This document shows, piece after piece, positions 32,706 to 41,613 of a stretch of 64,000 nt of DNA. The first letter of the stretch is position 1. Each line of letters begins with the position of its first letter. Under the pieces are notes generated by a model. The model made no database searches and was not told the origin of the DNA. It was given only the letters and a program-made list of their open reading frames with translations. Origin of the DNA: Flavobacteriales bacterium UBA7468 (GTDB lineage: Bacteria; Bacteroidota; Bacteroidia; Flavobacteriales_D; Crocinitomicaceae); NCBI GenBank assembly GCA_002478565.1, contig DLPC01000022.1, forward strand, positions 48,899-112,898, in the 5' to 3' direction. The position numbers were made by a program, and so were the translations under genes.

Positions 32706-33899
32706 ATGCAAGCTTTTCAAGATTACAACTTCCAAAATAAACGTGCAATTGTAAGAGTTGACTTCAACGTACCTCTTGACAAAAATACAGGTGCCGTCAC
32801 TGATGACAAGCGCATCAGAGCCGCTTTACCAACTTTAAATCATATTTTAAATAACGGCGGAAGCGTGGTCTTACTCTCCCATTTTGGACGTCCAAAAAAT
32901 GGGCCTGAAGCTATTTTTTCTCTCGAACAAATTGTTGCAAAAGTGAGCGAACTAATGGGAAGAAAAGTAATTTTTGTTTCAGATTGTATCAGTGAAGAAG
33001 CCTTTTTAAAAAGTGCTGCCTTGCAACCCGGCGAGGTATTATTACTCGAAAACGTTCGTTTTTACAAAGAAGAGACTGCAGGTGATAAAGACTTCGCCAA
33101 GAAATTAGCACAACACGGACAATGCTATGTTAACGATGCATTTGGTGCAGCACACCGTGCACATGCCAGTACAACTCAGATTGCTGCCTTTTTTCCAAAT
33201 GATAAAATGAGTGGTTTATTGATGAAGGGCGAACTCGATAACGCAAGAAAAGTGTTGCACGAGGCTCAGAAACCATTTACAGCAATTGTGGGTGGTGCAA
33301 AAGTATCAGACAAAGTGCTTATTGTTCAAAACCTTTTGAATTTGGCCGACCACATTATTATTGGCGGTGGAATGGCTTATACTTTTTTCAAAGCGCAGGG
33401 TGGTGAAATAGGTGCGTCATTGTGCGAAGAAGAACGCCTAGAAACTTGTAAAGAAATATTAGCAGCCGCAAAAGAAAAAGGTGTTCAAATACACTTGCCA
33501 ACAGACGCCATTATTGCAGATCGTTTTGCAGCAGATGCCGCCACACAACAAACGCCTTCGGATGAAATTCCAGCAAATTGGATGGGCCTAGATATAGGTC
33601 CAAAAGCTACACAAGCATTTACCGAAGTTTTGCAAAATAGCAAAACCATTTTGTGGAATGGCCCAATGGGTGTTTTTGAAATGGCCGCTTTTGAGCAAGG
33701 AACCAAAGCAGTTGCGCTCGCAGTTGCAGCAGCCACAAAAAATGGCGCATTTAGTCTGATAGGTGGTGGAGACAGCGCTGCTGCCGTTCAAAAATTTGGC
33801 CTACAAAACGACGTGAGTTATGTGAGCACAGGCGGAGGTGCGCTACTCGAATATTTTGAAGGAAAAGTCTTGCCTGGGGTACAGGCCATCGAAGCTTAA
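32706..33899 (+). CDS. pgk: Phosphoglycerate kinase
   Basis: The 397-residue enzyme has RVDFNVPLD, SHFGRP, LLENVRFYKEE, YVNDAFGAAHRAHAST, VGGAKVSDK, GPMGVFE and the C-terminal GGGDSAAAV. It transfers phosphate between 1,3-bisphosphoglycerate and ADP in glycolysis. It follows the SDR gene closely and converges on gap, with a 4-bp overlap of the two 3' ends and no terminator between. Confidence 0.98.
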   Translation: MQAFQDYNFQNKRAIVRVDFNVPLDKNTGAVTDDKRIRAALPTLNHILNNGGSVVLLSHFGRPKNGPEAIFSLEQIVAKVSELMGRKVIFVSDCISEEAFLKSAALQPGEVLLLENVRFYKEETAGDKDFAKKLAQHGQCYVNDAFGAAHRAHASTTQIAAFFPNDKMSGLLMKGELDNARKVLHEAQKPFTAIVGGAKVSDKVLIVQNLLNLADHIIIGGGMAYTFFKAQGGEIGASLCEEERLETCKEILAAAKEKGVQIHLPTDAIIADRFAADAATQQTPSDEIPANWMGLDIGPKATQAFTEVLQNSKTILWNGPMGVFEMAAFEQGTKAVALAVAAATKNGAFSLIGGGDSAAAVQKFGLQNDVSYVSTGGGALLEYFEGKVLPGVQAIEA

Positions 33900-34885
33900 A
33901 ATCTTTTGACGACGTCCACTAAACGATTGGAGTAGCCCGCTTCGTTGTCATACCAACCAGCAACTTTGATGAGGCCGTTGAATACGGTTGTTAGGCCTGC
34001 ATCAAAAACAACACTATGTGGATTGCCAATCACATCAACAGAGACGATTGGGTCTTCAGTGTATTTCAGGATTCCTTTTAATGGGCCGGCCGCAGCTGCT
34101 TTCATAGCGGCATTGATTTGCTCTACTGTTACCTCATTATTAGTAACAAGCGTCATTTCCGTTACAGAACCATCTGATACCGGTACGCGAAAACTACCAC
34201 CAGTAATTTTACCTTTTAATTCAGGGAAAATACGGGTGATGGCTTTTGCTGCGCCCGTTGAAGTAGGAATGATTGAGTTGGCCGCAGCTCTTGCACGTCG
34301 CAAATCTTTGTGAGGTGCATCGTGAAGCCGTTGGTCTGAGGTATAGCTATGTACCGTTGAAATATACGCAACTTGAATATCAAACAATTCTTTGAGCACT
34401 TTTACCATTGGCGCAGCGTTGTTTGTGGTACAAGAAGCATTGGAAATCACGGTTTCAGTCCAATCAATTTGATGATCATTGACACCAAGAACTACAGATG
34501 GAATATCTTCGTCGTTGGCTGGTGCACTGATGACAACATGCTTAGCGCCACCTTTGAGGTGCTTGGAGGCCGCTTCACGTGTGAGGAATAATCCAGTTGA
34601 TTCAATTACGACTTCAACACCGGCAGCGGCCCAATTGATTTGTTCAGGGTCGCGTTCGTTGATAAATGTGATTTTTTTACCATTGCTAAATACCAAACTA
34701 TTGCCCTCAATGGTGAACTCAAGGCCAAATGGCCCATGAATACTGTCGTATTTGAGTAAATGAGCTAGCGTTTGAATATCTGCTAAATCATTGACTAATG
34801 CAACTTCAACTTGTGGATCTAGTAAGGCAATTCTTGTGAAACAACGCCCAATTCTACCGAATCCATTAACACCGACGATTTTCAT
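33896..34885 (-). CDS. gap: Glyceraldehyde-3-phosphate dehydrogenase
   Basis: The 329-residue type I enzyme has NGFGRIGR, VNDLADIQTLAHLLKYDSIHG, the catalytic Cys in SNASCTTN, HSYTSDQRLHDAPHKDLRRARAA, GSFRVPVSDGSVTEM and WYDNEAGYSNRLVD. VNDL rather than a shorter acidic loop suggests NAD use. It makes 1,3-bisphosphoglycerate, the substrate of the converging pgk. Confidence 0.97.
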   Translation of the reverse strand: MKIVGVNGFGRIGRCFTRIALLDPQVEVALVNDLADIQTLAHLLKYDSIHGPFGLEFTIEGNSLVFSNGKKITFINERDPEQINWAAAGVEVVIESTGLFLTREAASKHLKGGAKHVVISAPANDEDIPSVVLGVNDHQIDWTETVISNASCTTNNAAPMVKVLKELFDIQVAYISTVHSYTSDQRLHDAPHKDLRRARAAANSIIPTSTGAAKAITRIFPELKGKITGGSFRVPVSDGSVTEMTLVTNNEVTVEQINAAMKAAAAGPLKGILKYTEDPIVSVDVIGNPHSVVFDAGLTTVFNGLIKVAGWYDNEAGYSNRLVDVVKRF

Positions 34886-34907
34886 AGTTTTATTATTGTA
34901 TTTGTTA

Positions 34908-34915
34908 CAAAAATA
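34908..34915 (-). promoter_or_regulatory. gap promoter box TATTTTTG
   Basis: On the minus strand a perfect TAnnTTTG box, 22 nt upstream of the gap ATG. It lies directly after the terminator hairpin of the gene before. Confidence 0.5.
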
Positions 34916-34920
34916 ACAAT

Positions 34921-34962
34921 AAAAAAGAAAAAGTGTTCAAATGACACTTTGAACACTTTTTC
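34921..34962 (-). terminator. Strong terminator after the C1 peptidase gene
   Basis: A perfect 15-bp inverted repeat (34927-34941 with 34948-34962, core AAGTGTTCAAA) with a 6-nt loop, followed on the minus strand by six T. It separates the peptidase transcript from gap. Confidence 0.85.
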
Positions 34963-34989
34963 GCCTGTTAATCAGTATTTTATACTTGT

Positions 34990-36183
34990 TTATAGCTTGA
35001 TTTTAGATTTAACCGAGCTCGGTATACCATCTTTGTGTAAGTAAATATTGATGGTCTTGTAACGAAAATAATTTTCAGAGACATACAAGTAGCCTTTTGG
35101 AAGGTTGTTCGTGCCCCAAGAATTTTTAACGAGGAAATAACGAGTGCCATTTTGATCCTGATACAAACCAACAATATGCATGCCGTGGTCGTCTGTGGTT
35201 GTTTTATTGTCATAGCCTTTCTGACGCAATTCTGGTGTTATGGCCAACTCTTTCATTGGCTCGAGAAATGCATTGGATTTGCGTTCGGCGCCCGCATCAT
35301 TGAATCTTTTATCATCCTTGCCAACAACCTCAATCATAGCAGGGTCAGCAGGCACAATTGCCAATCCATTTTTGAAACTAAATCCTTTTTCAGAAACATC
35401 TGCGCCCCATGCTAAGGTGTAGCCATTCTTGAGTGCGGCAATAGTAGTTTCTACTAAATCATCGAGGCTGACATTATAGCTTGTTCCCCAAGCCCAATTG
35501 TCTGGAATTTCAAGCATACACTGACTGTTCATTGGGTGATTGGTAAAAGAAGTCAAGGAAACATAATTATACATGTCAAGACCTAAGGAAGCGGCATAGG
35601 ATTGTGGCGTATATTTCTTGCCGTTGTATTCAAATTCAGTGACATCCTTACCTATTCCATTATCTAAGACAGAATTGTATTTTCTTTTCCAATCGTCTGT
35701 AATACCTTCTGGAGTACCCAAACGAGCGATGATATCGTTCATGACTGCATTTAATTGGGTAAACATTTCACCGTGGTTGTATTTATCAGTACCGTTTAGT
35801 CCAGTGTATACCTCAAAAGGGACAATTCCGAATTTAGAAATAACTAAAGGTGCATCGTGAAAAGCACCACCTTCACCAAAGTTGATTTTACCATCCATTC
35901 TGACGTATTTCTCTGCTTTTAGCTCATAGGCTTTTCGCACAACATACATTTCTGATAAAACAACAGGGGTTTTAGCGCCAAGTCGCTGAATTTCTGACTC
36001 AAAAAAACTAGTGGCCGAAAAAGACCAGCACGTACCCGTCTGTCCCTGACTTTGAACTGGTGTTGCATCGAGATGAACGATTTTTTTAAATTGATATTTA
36101 CTGCCCTCTACATTGGTAGATTGTGCGAAAAACATGGAGGTACTGATCCCTACGGATAGTAAAATGCTAAAGATTTTTTTCAT
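34990..36183 (-). CDS. Secreted C1-family cysteine peptidase (bleomycin hydrolase-like)
   Basis: The 397-residue protein has a signal peptide (1-21, ending FFAQ) and a papain-like C1B domain: QSQGQTGTCWSFSATSFFESE with nucleophile C52, DDHGMHIVG with catalytic His, and FLVKNSWGTNNLPKGYLYV with the Asn. Bleomycin hydrolase/aminopeptidase C enzymes are normally cytoplasmic hexamers; the signal peptide places this one in the periplasm or outside. Probable aminopeptidase activity is inferred. It is downstream of the HU-SPOR gene on the same strand. Confidence 0.9.
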   Translation of the reverse strand: MKKIFSILLSVGISTSMFFAQSTNVEGSKYQFKKIVHLDATPVQSQGQTGTCWSFSATSFFESEIQRLGAKTPVVLSEMYVVRKAYELKAEKYVRMDGKINFGEGGAFHDAPLVISKFGIVPFEVYTGLNGTDKYNHGEMFTQLNAVMNDIIARLGTPEGITDDWKRKYNSVLDNGIGKDVTEFEYNGKKYTPQSYAASLGLDMYNYVSLTSFTNHPMNSQCMLEIPDNWAWGTSYNVSLDDLVETTIAALKNGYTLAWGADVSEKGFSFKNGLAIVPADPAMIEVVGKDDKRFNDAGAERKSNAFLEPMKELAITPELRQKGYDNKTTTDDHGMHIVGLYQDQNGTRYFLVKNSWGTNNLPKGYLYVSENYFRYKTINIYLHKDGIPSSVKSKIKL

Positions 36184-36192
36184 GAGTTTATT

Positions 36193-37224
36193 TTAGTTTT
36201 TGTAGATCCAACCTTGTAGTTGTCTTGATGCGACACGTTGTTGTAGCGCTTTTAAGTCCTGAGCAGTTTGTGCATTTCCGGCGCTTACTCTAATGAGGGT
36301 GCCACCCGGAATGATCCTAGCGGCAAAACCATCTCGTTGTAATTTTAAAAGTAAATTTTGGGCATTTTGCTGATTGGAAAAACAACCCACTATTACGTCA
36401 AAACCTGAGGAAACAGGTGCCGCGATTTGAGGAGCTTGAGCCTGAGGCTTTTCTTTCGGTAATTTGACTTTGAAGTGTACTTTAGATGTCCAGTAGTAAT
36501 CTGCATATCTGGCAGTAGAAGTCTTTTTAAGTGCTAATGCTTCTTGATTTTGAACTTCGGGCATCTCGTCAACGCCAAGTTGTAATTTCTGATAAGATGG
36601 CGCTCCGGTTGGTGAAAACGGATTAAAATCAGATATGGAAAAAAGACCAGAGCTCAGCGCTGGAGTTTTAGCTGGAATCCAGACTGAATAGAAAGCCATA
36701 GGTATAAAGCAAGCTGCTGCTGCAATTCTTGCCCATTTAATGGGTTTTCTTTCTGGTAACTGAGTTTGCAAACTAATAACAGGTGCTTCGTTATTCACTT
36801 CTGCTTCGTGCGCGACAAAACTCAAATTACCAAGACCATAAGAGCTGAGCAATAAGTTGAAAAACCTGTCTTGCTCGAAGCGAATTTGGCCATCGTGTTC
36901 GCGGGAAAAAGTTCCAATTTTTGGAACTTTCACGTATTCACCTGCTCGCAAAGATTGCAAGAGGTGGTCGGTGTAGGCTTGTAGTTTAGATTTAGCTTCT
37001 TCGTAAAACAAACCATTTCTGCGAGAATATTCAGCTAGAAAAAGACCATCGTCAGTGAGCAAAAAGCGGTTGAACAAAAGCTCTTTTCTAGGTGGGCTAA
37101 CCAAACCTTTTTCAAAATCTATTTGGGCGGATACCTGCTTGGCTACAAAGCCACCAAAACCTGGCACGACCACACAATTATGGCGCAACAATAGTTCAAT
37201 TAAGATTTCTTCAAAACCCTGCAT
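36193..37224 (-). CDS. HU-CCDC81-like and SPOR domain membrane protein
   Basis: The 343-residue protein has tandem HU-like (CCDC81-type) segments (1-130: ELLLRHNCVVVPGFGGFVAKQ, LVSPPRKELLFNRFL, GEYVKVPKIGTFSREHDGQI), a single membrane helix (about 164-182), a low-complexity linker, and a C-terminal SPOR domain (about 268-343: FDVIVGCFSNQQNAQNLLLKLQRDG). SPOR domains bind denuded glycan strands, often at the septum. The layout places the HU part in the cytoplasm and SPOR in the periplasm. Likely tied to cell division or envelope growth (inference). Confidence 0.9.
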   Translation of the reverse strand: MQGFEEILIELLLRHNCVVVPGFGGFVAKQVSAQIDFEKGLVSPPRKELLFNRFLLTDDGLFLAEYSRRNGLFYEEAKSKLQAYTDHLLQSLRAGEYVKVPKIGTFSREHDGQIRFEQDRFFNLLLSSYGLGNLSFVAHEAEVNNEAPVISLQTQLPERKPIKWARIAAAACFIPMAFYSVWIPAKTPALSSGLFSISDFNPFSPTGAPSYQKLQLGVDEMPEVQNQEALALKKTSTARYADYYWTSKVHFKVKLPKEKPQAQAPQIAAPVSSGFDVIVGCFSNQQNAQNLLLKLQRDGFAARIIPGGTLIRVSAGNAQTAQDLKALQQRVASRQLQGWIYKN

Positions 37225-37228
37225 CTAA

Positions 37229-37259
37229 CAAATTTACAAAACTCTGTTCAGATTACAAA
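37229..37259 (-). promoter_or_regulatory. HU-SPOR promoter, TTTG-N19-TAAATTTG
   Basis: On the minus strand TTTG (37259-37256) and TAAATTTG (37236-37229) are 19 nt apart, a consensus match. The box ends 4 nt before the ATG at 37224, so the mRNA is predicted leaderless. The -33 element lies at the kdsB 3' end. Confidence 0.65.
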
Positions 37260-37975
37260 AAAGGCAAAACCTTTTGTACATCTTCGGGCACATCGATGTT
37301 GGGTGTTTCTATGGTGGTTCGGATCAATTGTATAGCATAGCCATAGTACAACCACCTGAGTTGCTCTAAAGATTCGGCTTGTTCTAAAAGGCAAGGTGAC
37401 AGTTGAGAAAGTTCAGCAAGAACGTGGGCACGGTATGCATATAACCCGATATGTCTTAACCAAGGAAAGGTTTCACTTTTGGCATAATGCATATTTGGGA
37501 GTGCACTGCGTGAAAAATAAAGCGCTTGCTGCTGGGCATTCTCTACGACTTTGATTCTATTTGGATTATTTAAATCTTCTTGACTCACTTCGGGGTTTAC
37601 CAAAGTGGCAATTTGAGTATTGGAATCAGTAAATGCTGCAAGTAAGGTATCGAGTTGTTGGGCGCTAACGAGAGGTTCATCTCCTTGAATATTGATCACA
37701 ATGTCATAATCAGGAAAACGCTCAAGCACCTCGGCGCAGCGATCCGTACCGCTTTGGTGTGTGCTTTTTGTAAGGAGAACATGACCCCCAAAGCGCTCCA
37801 CCTCAGCAACAATTCTTTGGTCATCGGTAGCAACAACTAACTTATCGATCAGCTGTGCTTTTTGAGCACCCTCGTACACACGCTCAATCATGGTTTTACC
37901 CTTGAGATCAATGAGTGGTTTGCCCGGAAAGCGGGAAGAATCGAATCTAGCTGGGATAATGCCGAGTACTTTCAT
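37253..37975 (-). CDS. kdsB: 3-Deoxy-manno-octulosonate cytidylyltransferase
   Basis: The 240-residue enzyme has the KdsB signature: IIPARFDSSRFPGKPLIDLKGKTMI, VVATDD, HQSGTDRCAEV, INIQGDEPLV and HIGLYAYRAHVL. It activates Kdo as CMP-Kdo for lipopolysaccharide inner core assembly, showing that this organism makes Kdo-containing LPS. It follows the TonB-dependent receptor gene by 23 bp. Confidence 0.97.
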   Translation of the reverse strand: MKVLGIIPARFDSSRFPGKPLIDLKGKTMIERVYEGAQKAQLIDKLVVATDDQRIVAEVERFGGHVLLTKSTHQSGTDRCAEVLERFPDYDIVINIQGDEPLVSAQQLDTLLAAFTDSNTQIATLVNPEVSQEDLNNPNRIKVVENAQQQALYFSRSALPNMHYAKSETFPWLRHIGLYAYRAHVLAELSQLSPCLLEQAESLEQLRWLYYGYAIQLIRTTIETPNIDVPEDVQKVLPFL

Positions 37976-37998
37976 TTACTTGCTGTTGGAAGTCAAAA

Positions 37999-40209
37999 TT
38001 AGAACTTCGCTTGAATTTGAACAATAAAATTTCTTGGTGCCTGGATATCGCCTGGTCTTGTAGCGTATTCGGCATTCAAGAAGTTGTTGACAATAAAAGA
38101 CAAGCGGTATTTTTCTTGAAATTCATAAGCCAATCGAAAATCAAGTACCAAATTACCCTGATTGTATTTTTGACGGTAGGCTTTCAGGCCAGGTAAAATA
38201 TAAACGCTTGAAATTGGCGAAGGATCAACGTCATCTTCAAAAACGCGGTCGATGTTGCGCATAAAACTGTTATAACGTGCTGAAAAACCGATGCTCCAAT
38301 TTTGATAACCTGCCTCTATATCGGCTTTAGCCAAGTGCTTGAAACGGTATTTCAGCATATTCGTTGTTGTATCTGAAAAATTAGCAACATAAAGAGGATT
38401 CGTATTTAAGGAGATGGGGTTCATATAGGTGTAGCCCATGAGCGTGATCAATTCTACATTGCCTAATTTCCCCATTGAATTGAACGATAAATCAAGGCCA
38501 GAAATGCGCGCTTTTTCAGCATTTTGGGCTTGAAAGCCCACCCAATCGCTCACATTATAATTGCCACTGGTCAGAAATTCGATGTCTGCAGGGCTTGGAT
38601 TGAGGGGATTGAGGGGTTGTTGACTTATTGGATTGTAGTAAATAAACGAAAATTCCATCATGTTACTGTATTGGTTGACAAACAAAGCCATGTCAAACAT
38701 CGCTTTCCAGGAACCAATTTTTATACCTTGTTTTATGCCTATTTCAGCAGCCCATCCGGCCTCAGGTCTTAAGCTCGGATTTGGAAAAATATTTAAGGCG
38801 CCAACTGAGGTTTGGGTAAAGCGTTCTGCCACTGACGGATACCTAATTCCTTGACCAATACTGGCTCTGAGATGCGTAAAAGGCTTTAGTTCGTAATGAA
38901 GGCCAGTTCTAAAAACCGGATAAACAGGAAGTGTGAGTGTATCTTTGGTAGGGATACTGTATTTGGAATCTGGCGTGAGTTGATCCATTTTAAAATACTC
39001 TAAACGGACGCCAGCTGTGATATCGAGTTTGCGATAGTGCAGGTCAAGTTGTGAATAGGCTGCGTAATTTACTGACTGGTGATTACCAAAAAGTAATGAA
39101 TTCACTTGGTTGTGAATTCCCGAAATACCAGAGCTCAAAGTTCCGATGGATCCTATTTTATTTTGGCAAGAATAATCTAGAAAAGCAACTGTTGCAGCAT
39201 TGCTTTGATTGACATTTGACAAGTTTTCGTTATCGACCCAATAAAGCCTCGTTTTGAGTTGATGAACATTTTTCTTTTGGTCAATATATTTGACACTAGG
39301 ATCTATAAATAGGCGTTGACCAAAATTATAACTCAGTGTGGAGGCCCCTACTGTTGTATCGCCATATCCACTTGGTGTGTATGCCAAAGAATCGCTTTCC
39401 CAAATTAAAAAACTCCCTGTCTTTTGTAGTTGATAATTATAGCCAAGCGAAAGTTTGAGGCGGTTTTGAAGTAATGGCTTTAAAAAAATTGTTCCCGAAA
39501 CGCGTGCCCTTGACTCCGCTTCTCCGATTCGGTAGCCATCGTTGTGAAAGCCAACCGTTGAAATCGTATAGCCAAATTTTTCCTTGAGTGCGCTATGGTA
39601 AACTTCCAATTGTTGATTCATTGGAGGAGCAGTCCACCATTTTAATGAGGCCCTTTTGGGATTTCCATATATACCATTTTGAAGTTTGATGCGCGTTTGA
39701 GGCGTTAAACCAGGTTCTTTCTCAGAAAGGGCAATAATGCCATTTAATGCACCACTTCCGTACATCACCGAAGATGCACCTTTGAGAACTTCCACTTGAC
39801 TGGCTTGTTCCATTGGAATGGCATTCCATTGGGTGTCACCTGCATAGCCAGAAAGCAAGGGCATACCATTCCAAAGCAACAAGACACGGCTTCCCGTTCC
39901 GTAGGCAAAACCTGAACCGCCTCTGATGCTCACCTGGCCATCCATGGTATAAACACCTGGCGTCTGATCAACAGCTTGCTCAAGGTCAGTAATACCTTTG
40001 TGATCAATGAGCTGTGGCTTAATTACTTCCATTGAGACTGGTACCTCTTCGATTTTTTGTCTGCGCTTAGATGCCGAAACAACTATGGTTCGGGTGTCTT
40101 GCGTATTCAAGTTTTCAGAGAGCGTGTCCGGACCACTATTTTCAGGTGTTTGAGCCCAAAAGCAAAGGACGTGTATCAGGAAAAACAATAGGATGTAGTG
40201 CTTTTTCAT
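37999..40209 (-). CDS. TonB-dependent outer-membrane receptor
   Basis: The 736-residue protein has a signal peptide (1-20, ending CFWAQ), a short linker with TIVVSASKRRQKIEEVPVSMEVI (TonB box region and start of plug), a plug domain (GITDLEQAVDQTPGVY, IRGGSGFAYGTGSRVLLLWNGMP, QVEVLKGASSVMYGSGALNGII), and a 22-strand barrel ending in FIVQIQAKF with the terminal Phe. No carboxypeptidase-like N-domain and no SusD partner, so it resembles siderophore/vitamin receptors rather than SusC. Substrate unknown. I use the Met at 40209 because it begins the signal peptide; a 14-residue longer frame exists. Confidence 0.92.
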   Translation of the reverse strand: MKKHYILLFFLIHVLCFWAQTPENSGPDTLSENLNTQDTRTIVVSASKRRQKIEEVPVSMEVIKPQLIDHKGITDLEQAVDQTPGVYTMDGQVSIRGGSGFAYGTGSRVLLLWNGMPLLSGYAGDTQWNAIPMEQASQVEVLKGASSVMYGSGALNGIIALSEKEPGLTPQTRIKLQNGIYGNPKRASLKWWTAPPMNQQLEVYHSALKEKFGYTISTVGFHNDGYRIGEAESRARVSGTIFLKPLLQNRLKLSLGYNYQLQKTGSFLIWESDSLAYTPSGYGDTTVGASTLSYNFGQRLFIDPSVKYIDQKKNVHQLKTRLYWVDNENLSNVNQSNAATVAFLDYSCQNKIGSIGTLSSGISGIHNQVNSLLFGNHQSVNYAAYSQLDLHYRKLDITAGVRLEYFKMDQLTPDSKYSIPTKDTLTLPVYPVFRTGLHYELKPFTHLRASIGQGIRYPSVAERFTQTSVGALNIFPNPSLRPEAGWAAEIGIKQGIKIGSWKAMFDMALFVNQYSNMMEFSFIYYNPISQQPLNPLNPSPADIEFLTSGNYNVSDWVGFQAQNAEKARISGLDLSFNSMGKLGNVELITLMGYTYMNPISLNTNPLYVANFSDTTTNMLKYRFKHLAKADIEAGYQNWSIGFSARYNSFMRNIDRVFEDDVDPSPISSVYILPGLKAYRQKYNQGNLVLDFRLAYEFQEKYRLSFIVNNFLNAEYATRPGDIQAPRNFIVQIQAKF

Positions 40210-40319
40210 GCGATAAGTTTGTAGCGAAATTAGTGCGAAAAAACTACTCAAAATACAGTAATTCTACTGAAGTTATTGCGCGCAGTTCCATCTAATTTTA
40301 CCCGAATCTAATACAAAAA

Positions 40320-41414
40320 ATGAAGCAGCCCAATTACATCTATCAAATTGCCTTTACACAACTTTATGGCATTGGCCCCATTCGAGCCAAACGATTGTTA
40401 AAAATCCTAGATTCTCCGAAAGACTTTTTTGAGTTTGCACTCGCAGAACTTCAACTCAAAACAAGTATTTCGCTCAAGCAACTTGAATTGGCCAACAGAA
40501 ATGCAGCGCTCTTGGCAGCACAAACCCAAGAACCCTATCTAAAAAGGGGCGATATTCAGTATTTTTTTTCTAGCGATGCTGCATTTCCCAAACAGCTCAA
40601 AGAATGTGAAGATGCCCCTTTGGGGCTTTTCTACCGCGGCACCGATCCGCAATGGAATGAGCGCCGTACACTTGCCATAGTTGGTACCCGCCAGCAAACC
40701 AACTACGGTAAACAAATCGTTAAAGAGTTGTTGGCTGCATTACCCAAAGATATTTTAATTGTGAGTGGCTTGGCCCAAGGTGTAGACGCAGACGTGCACG
40801 AACAAGCCTTGAATTATGGACTGCAAACCGTTGGTGTTTTAGGGCACGGTTTGGACCGCATTTACCCTGCAAAACACCGTGATTTAGCACTTGCCATGAC
40901 CAAACAAGGAGGGCTACTTTCTGAATTTTTAATTGGCACTAGGGCAGAACGCATGCACTTTCCGATGCGCAACCGCATCATTGCAGGTTTGTCGGATGCC
41001 GTTGTTGTCATTGAAAGTAAAAAGAACGGCGGCTCGCTCATCACCGCTGAACTTGCCAACGACTACAACCGAGAGGTTTGTGCCTTTCCTGGTGCTGTAC
41101 ACTATCCAAATTCGGAAGGGTGCAATGCGTTGATCAAAGCCAATAAAGCACACCTCATCAACAACGCTGAAGACCTGCTCATGCTCTTAGATTGGGGAAA
41201 TGTAGCGGCACCAAAGTCAAAAAATGTAGTGCATTTGAATCCAAAACAAGCTGCAATTTTTCAACTATTTCAGAAAAGAAGTACATGGTCTATTGACGAG
41301 CTGGCTCTCCAACTTCAAAATCCCGTTTCGGACATCAGTACAACGCTCTTTGAATTAGAATTAATGGAACAAATTAAACATTTAGGAGCAAATCGTTACA
41401 AACTTCCAATTTAA
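40320..41414 (+). CDS. dprA: DNA-processing protein DprA
   Basis: The 364-residue protein has an N-terminal helix-hairpin-helix/SAM-like part (IAFTQLYGIGPIRAKRLL), the extended Rossmann domain (AIVGTRQQTNYGK, IVSGLAQGVDADVHEQAL, TVGVLGHGLDRIYPAKHRDLA, FPMRNRIIAGLSDAVVVIE, GSLITAELANDYNREVCAFPG) and a C-terminal winged helix. DprA loads RecA on incoming single-stranded DNA in natural transformation. Divergent from the receptor gene. Confidence 0.97.
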   Translation: MKQPNYIYQIAFTQLYGIGPIRAKRLLKILDSPKDFFEFALAELQLKTSISLKQLELANRNAALLAAQTQEPYLKRGDIQYFFSSDAAFPKQLKECEDAPLGLFYRGTDPQWNERRTLAIVGTRQQTNYGKQIVKELLAALPKDILIVSGLAQGVDADVHEQALNYGLQTVGVLGHGLDRIYPAKHRDLALAMTKQGGLLSEFLIGTRAERMHFPMRNRIIAGLSDAVVVIESKKNGGSLITAELANDYNREVCAFPGAVHYPNSEGCNALIKANKAHLINNAEDLLMLLDWGNVAAPKSKNVVHLNPKQAAIFQLFQKRSTWSIDELALQLQNPVSDISTTLFELELMEQIKHLGANRYKLPI

Positions 41415-41426
41415 AGTGACTTTGCT

Positions 41427-41457
41427 TTTGATATGCTAAACTTAGTGCTTAATTTTG
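41427..41457 (+). promoter_or_regulatory. metH promoter, TTTG-N19-TAATTTTG
   Basis: TTTG at 41427-41430 and TAATTTTG at 41450-41457 are 19 nt apart, a perfect pair. The predicted start near 41462 is just 5' of the SAM riboswitch, so the whole aptamer is transcribed. Confidence 0.75.
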
Positions 41458-41475
41458 CAGCAGTTCATTTAAATA

Positions 41476-41578
41476 AACTTATAAAGAAAGGTGGAGGGAC
41501 AGGCCCTATGAAACCTTGGCAACCTCACCAGTAATGGTAAAGGTGCCAAATCCGATCCAGTAATGGAAAAGATAAGTT
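41476..41578 (+). promoter_or_regulatory. SAM-I (S-box) riboswitch
   Basis: The conserved S-box core is plain: GGTGGAGGGACAGGCCC, TATGAAACCTTGGCAACC, then AAGGTGCCAAATCC and a closing GGAAAAGATAAG. P1 is formed by AACTTAT (41476-41482) with ATAAGTT (41572-41578). Two hairpins carry the same 10-mer CCAGTAATGG with GTAA loops (41528-41537, 41557-41566). It binds S-adenosylmethionine and should lower metH expression when SAM is plentiful. No U-run terminator follows; a 5-bp hairpin (41579-41593) and a possible alternative helix suggest another type of expression platform. Confidence 0.95.
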
Positions 41579-41613
41579 GAAACGCACTGTTTCTACCTTT
41601 CGCCAATAATATT

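Noticed and set aside
38011..38854. Small plus-strand ORFs opposite the TonB-dependent receptor
   Set aside because: They are antisense shadows of the receptor barrel, lacking domains and start signals.
41579..41593. Transcription terminator for the SAM riboswitch
   Set aside because: The hairpin GAAAC/GTTTC is only 5 bp and has no T-run after it.
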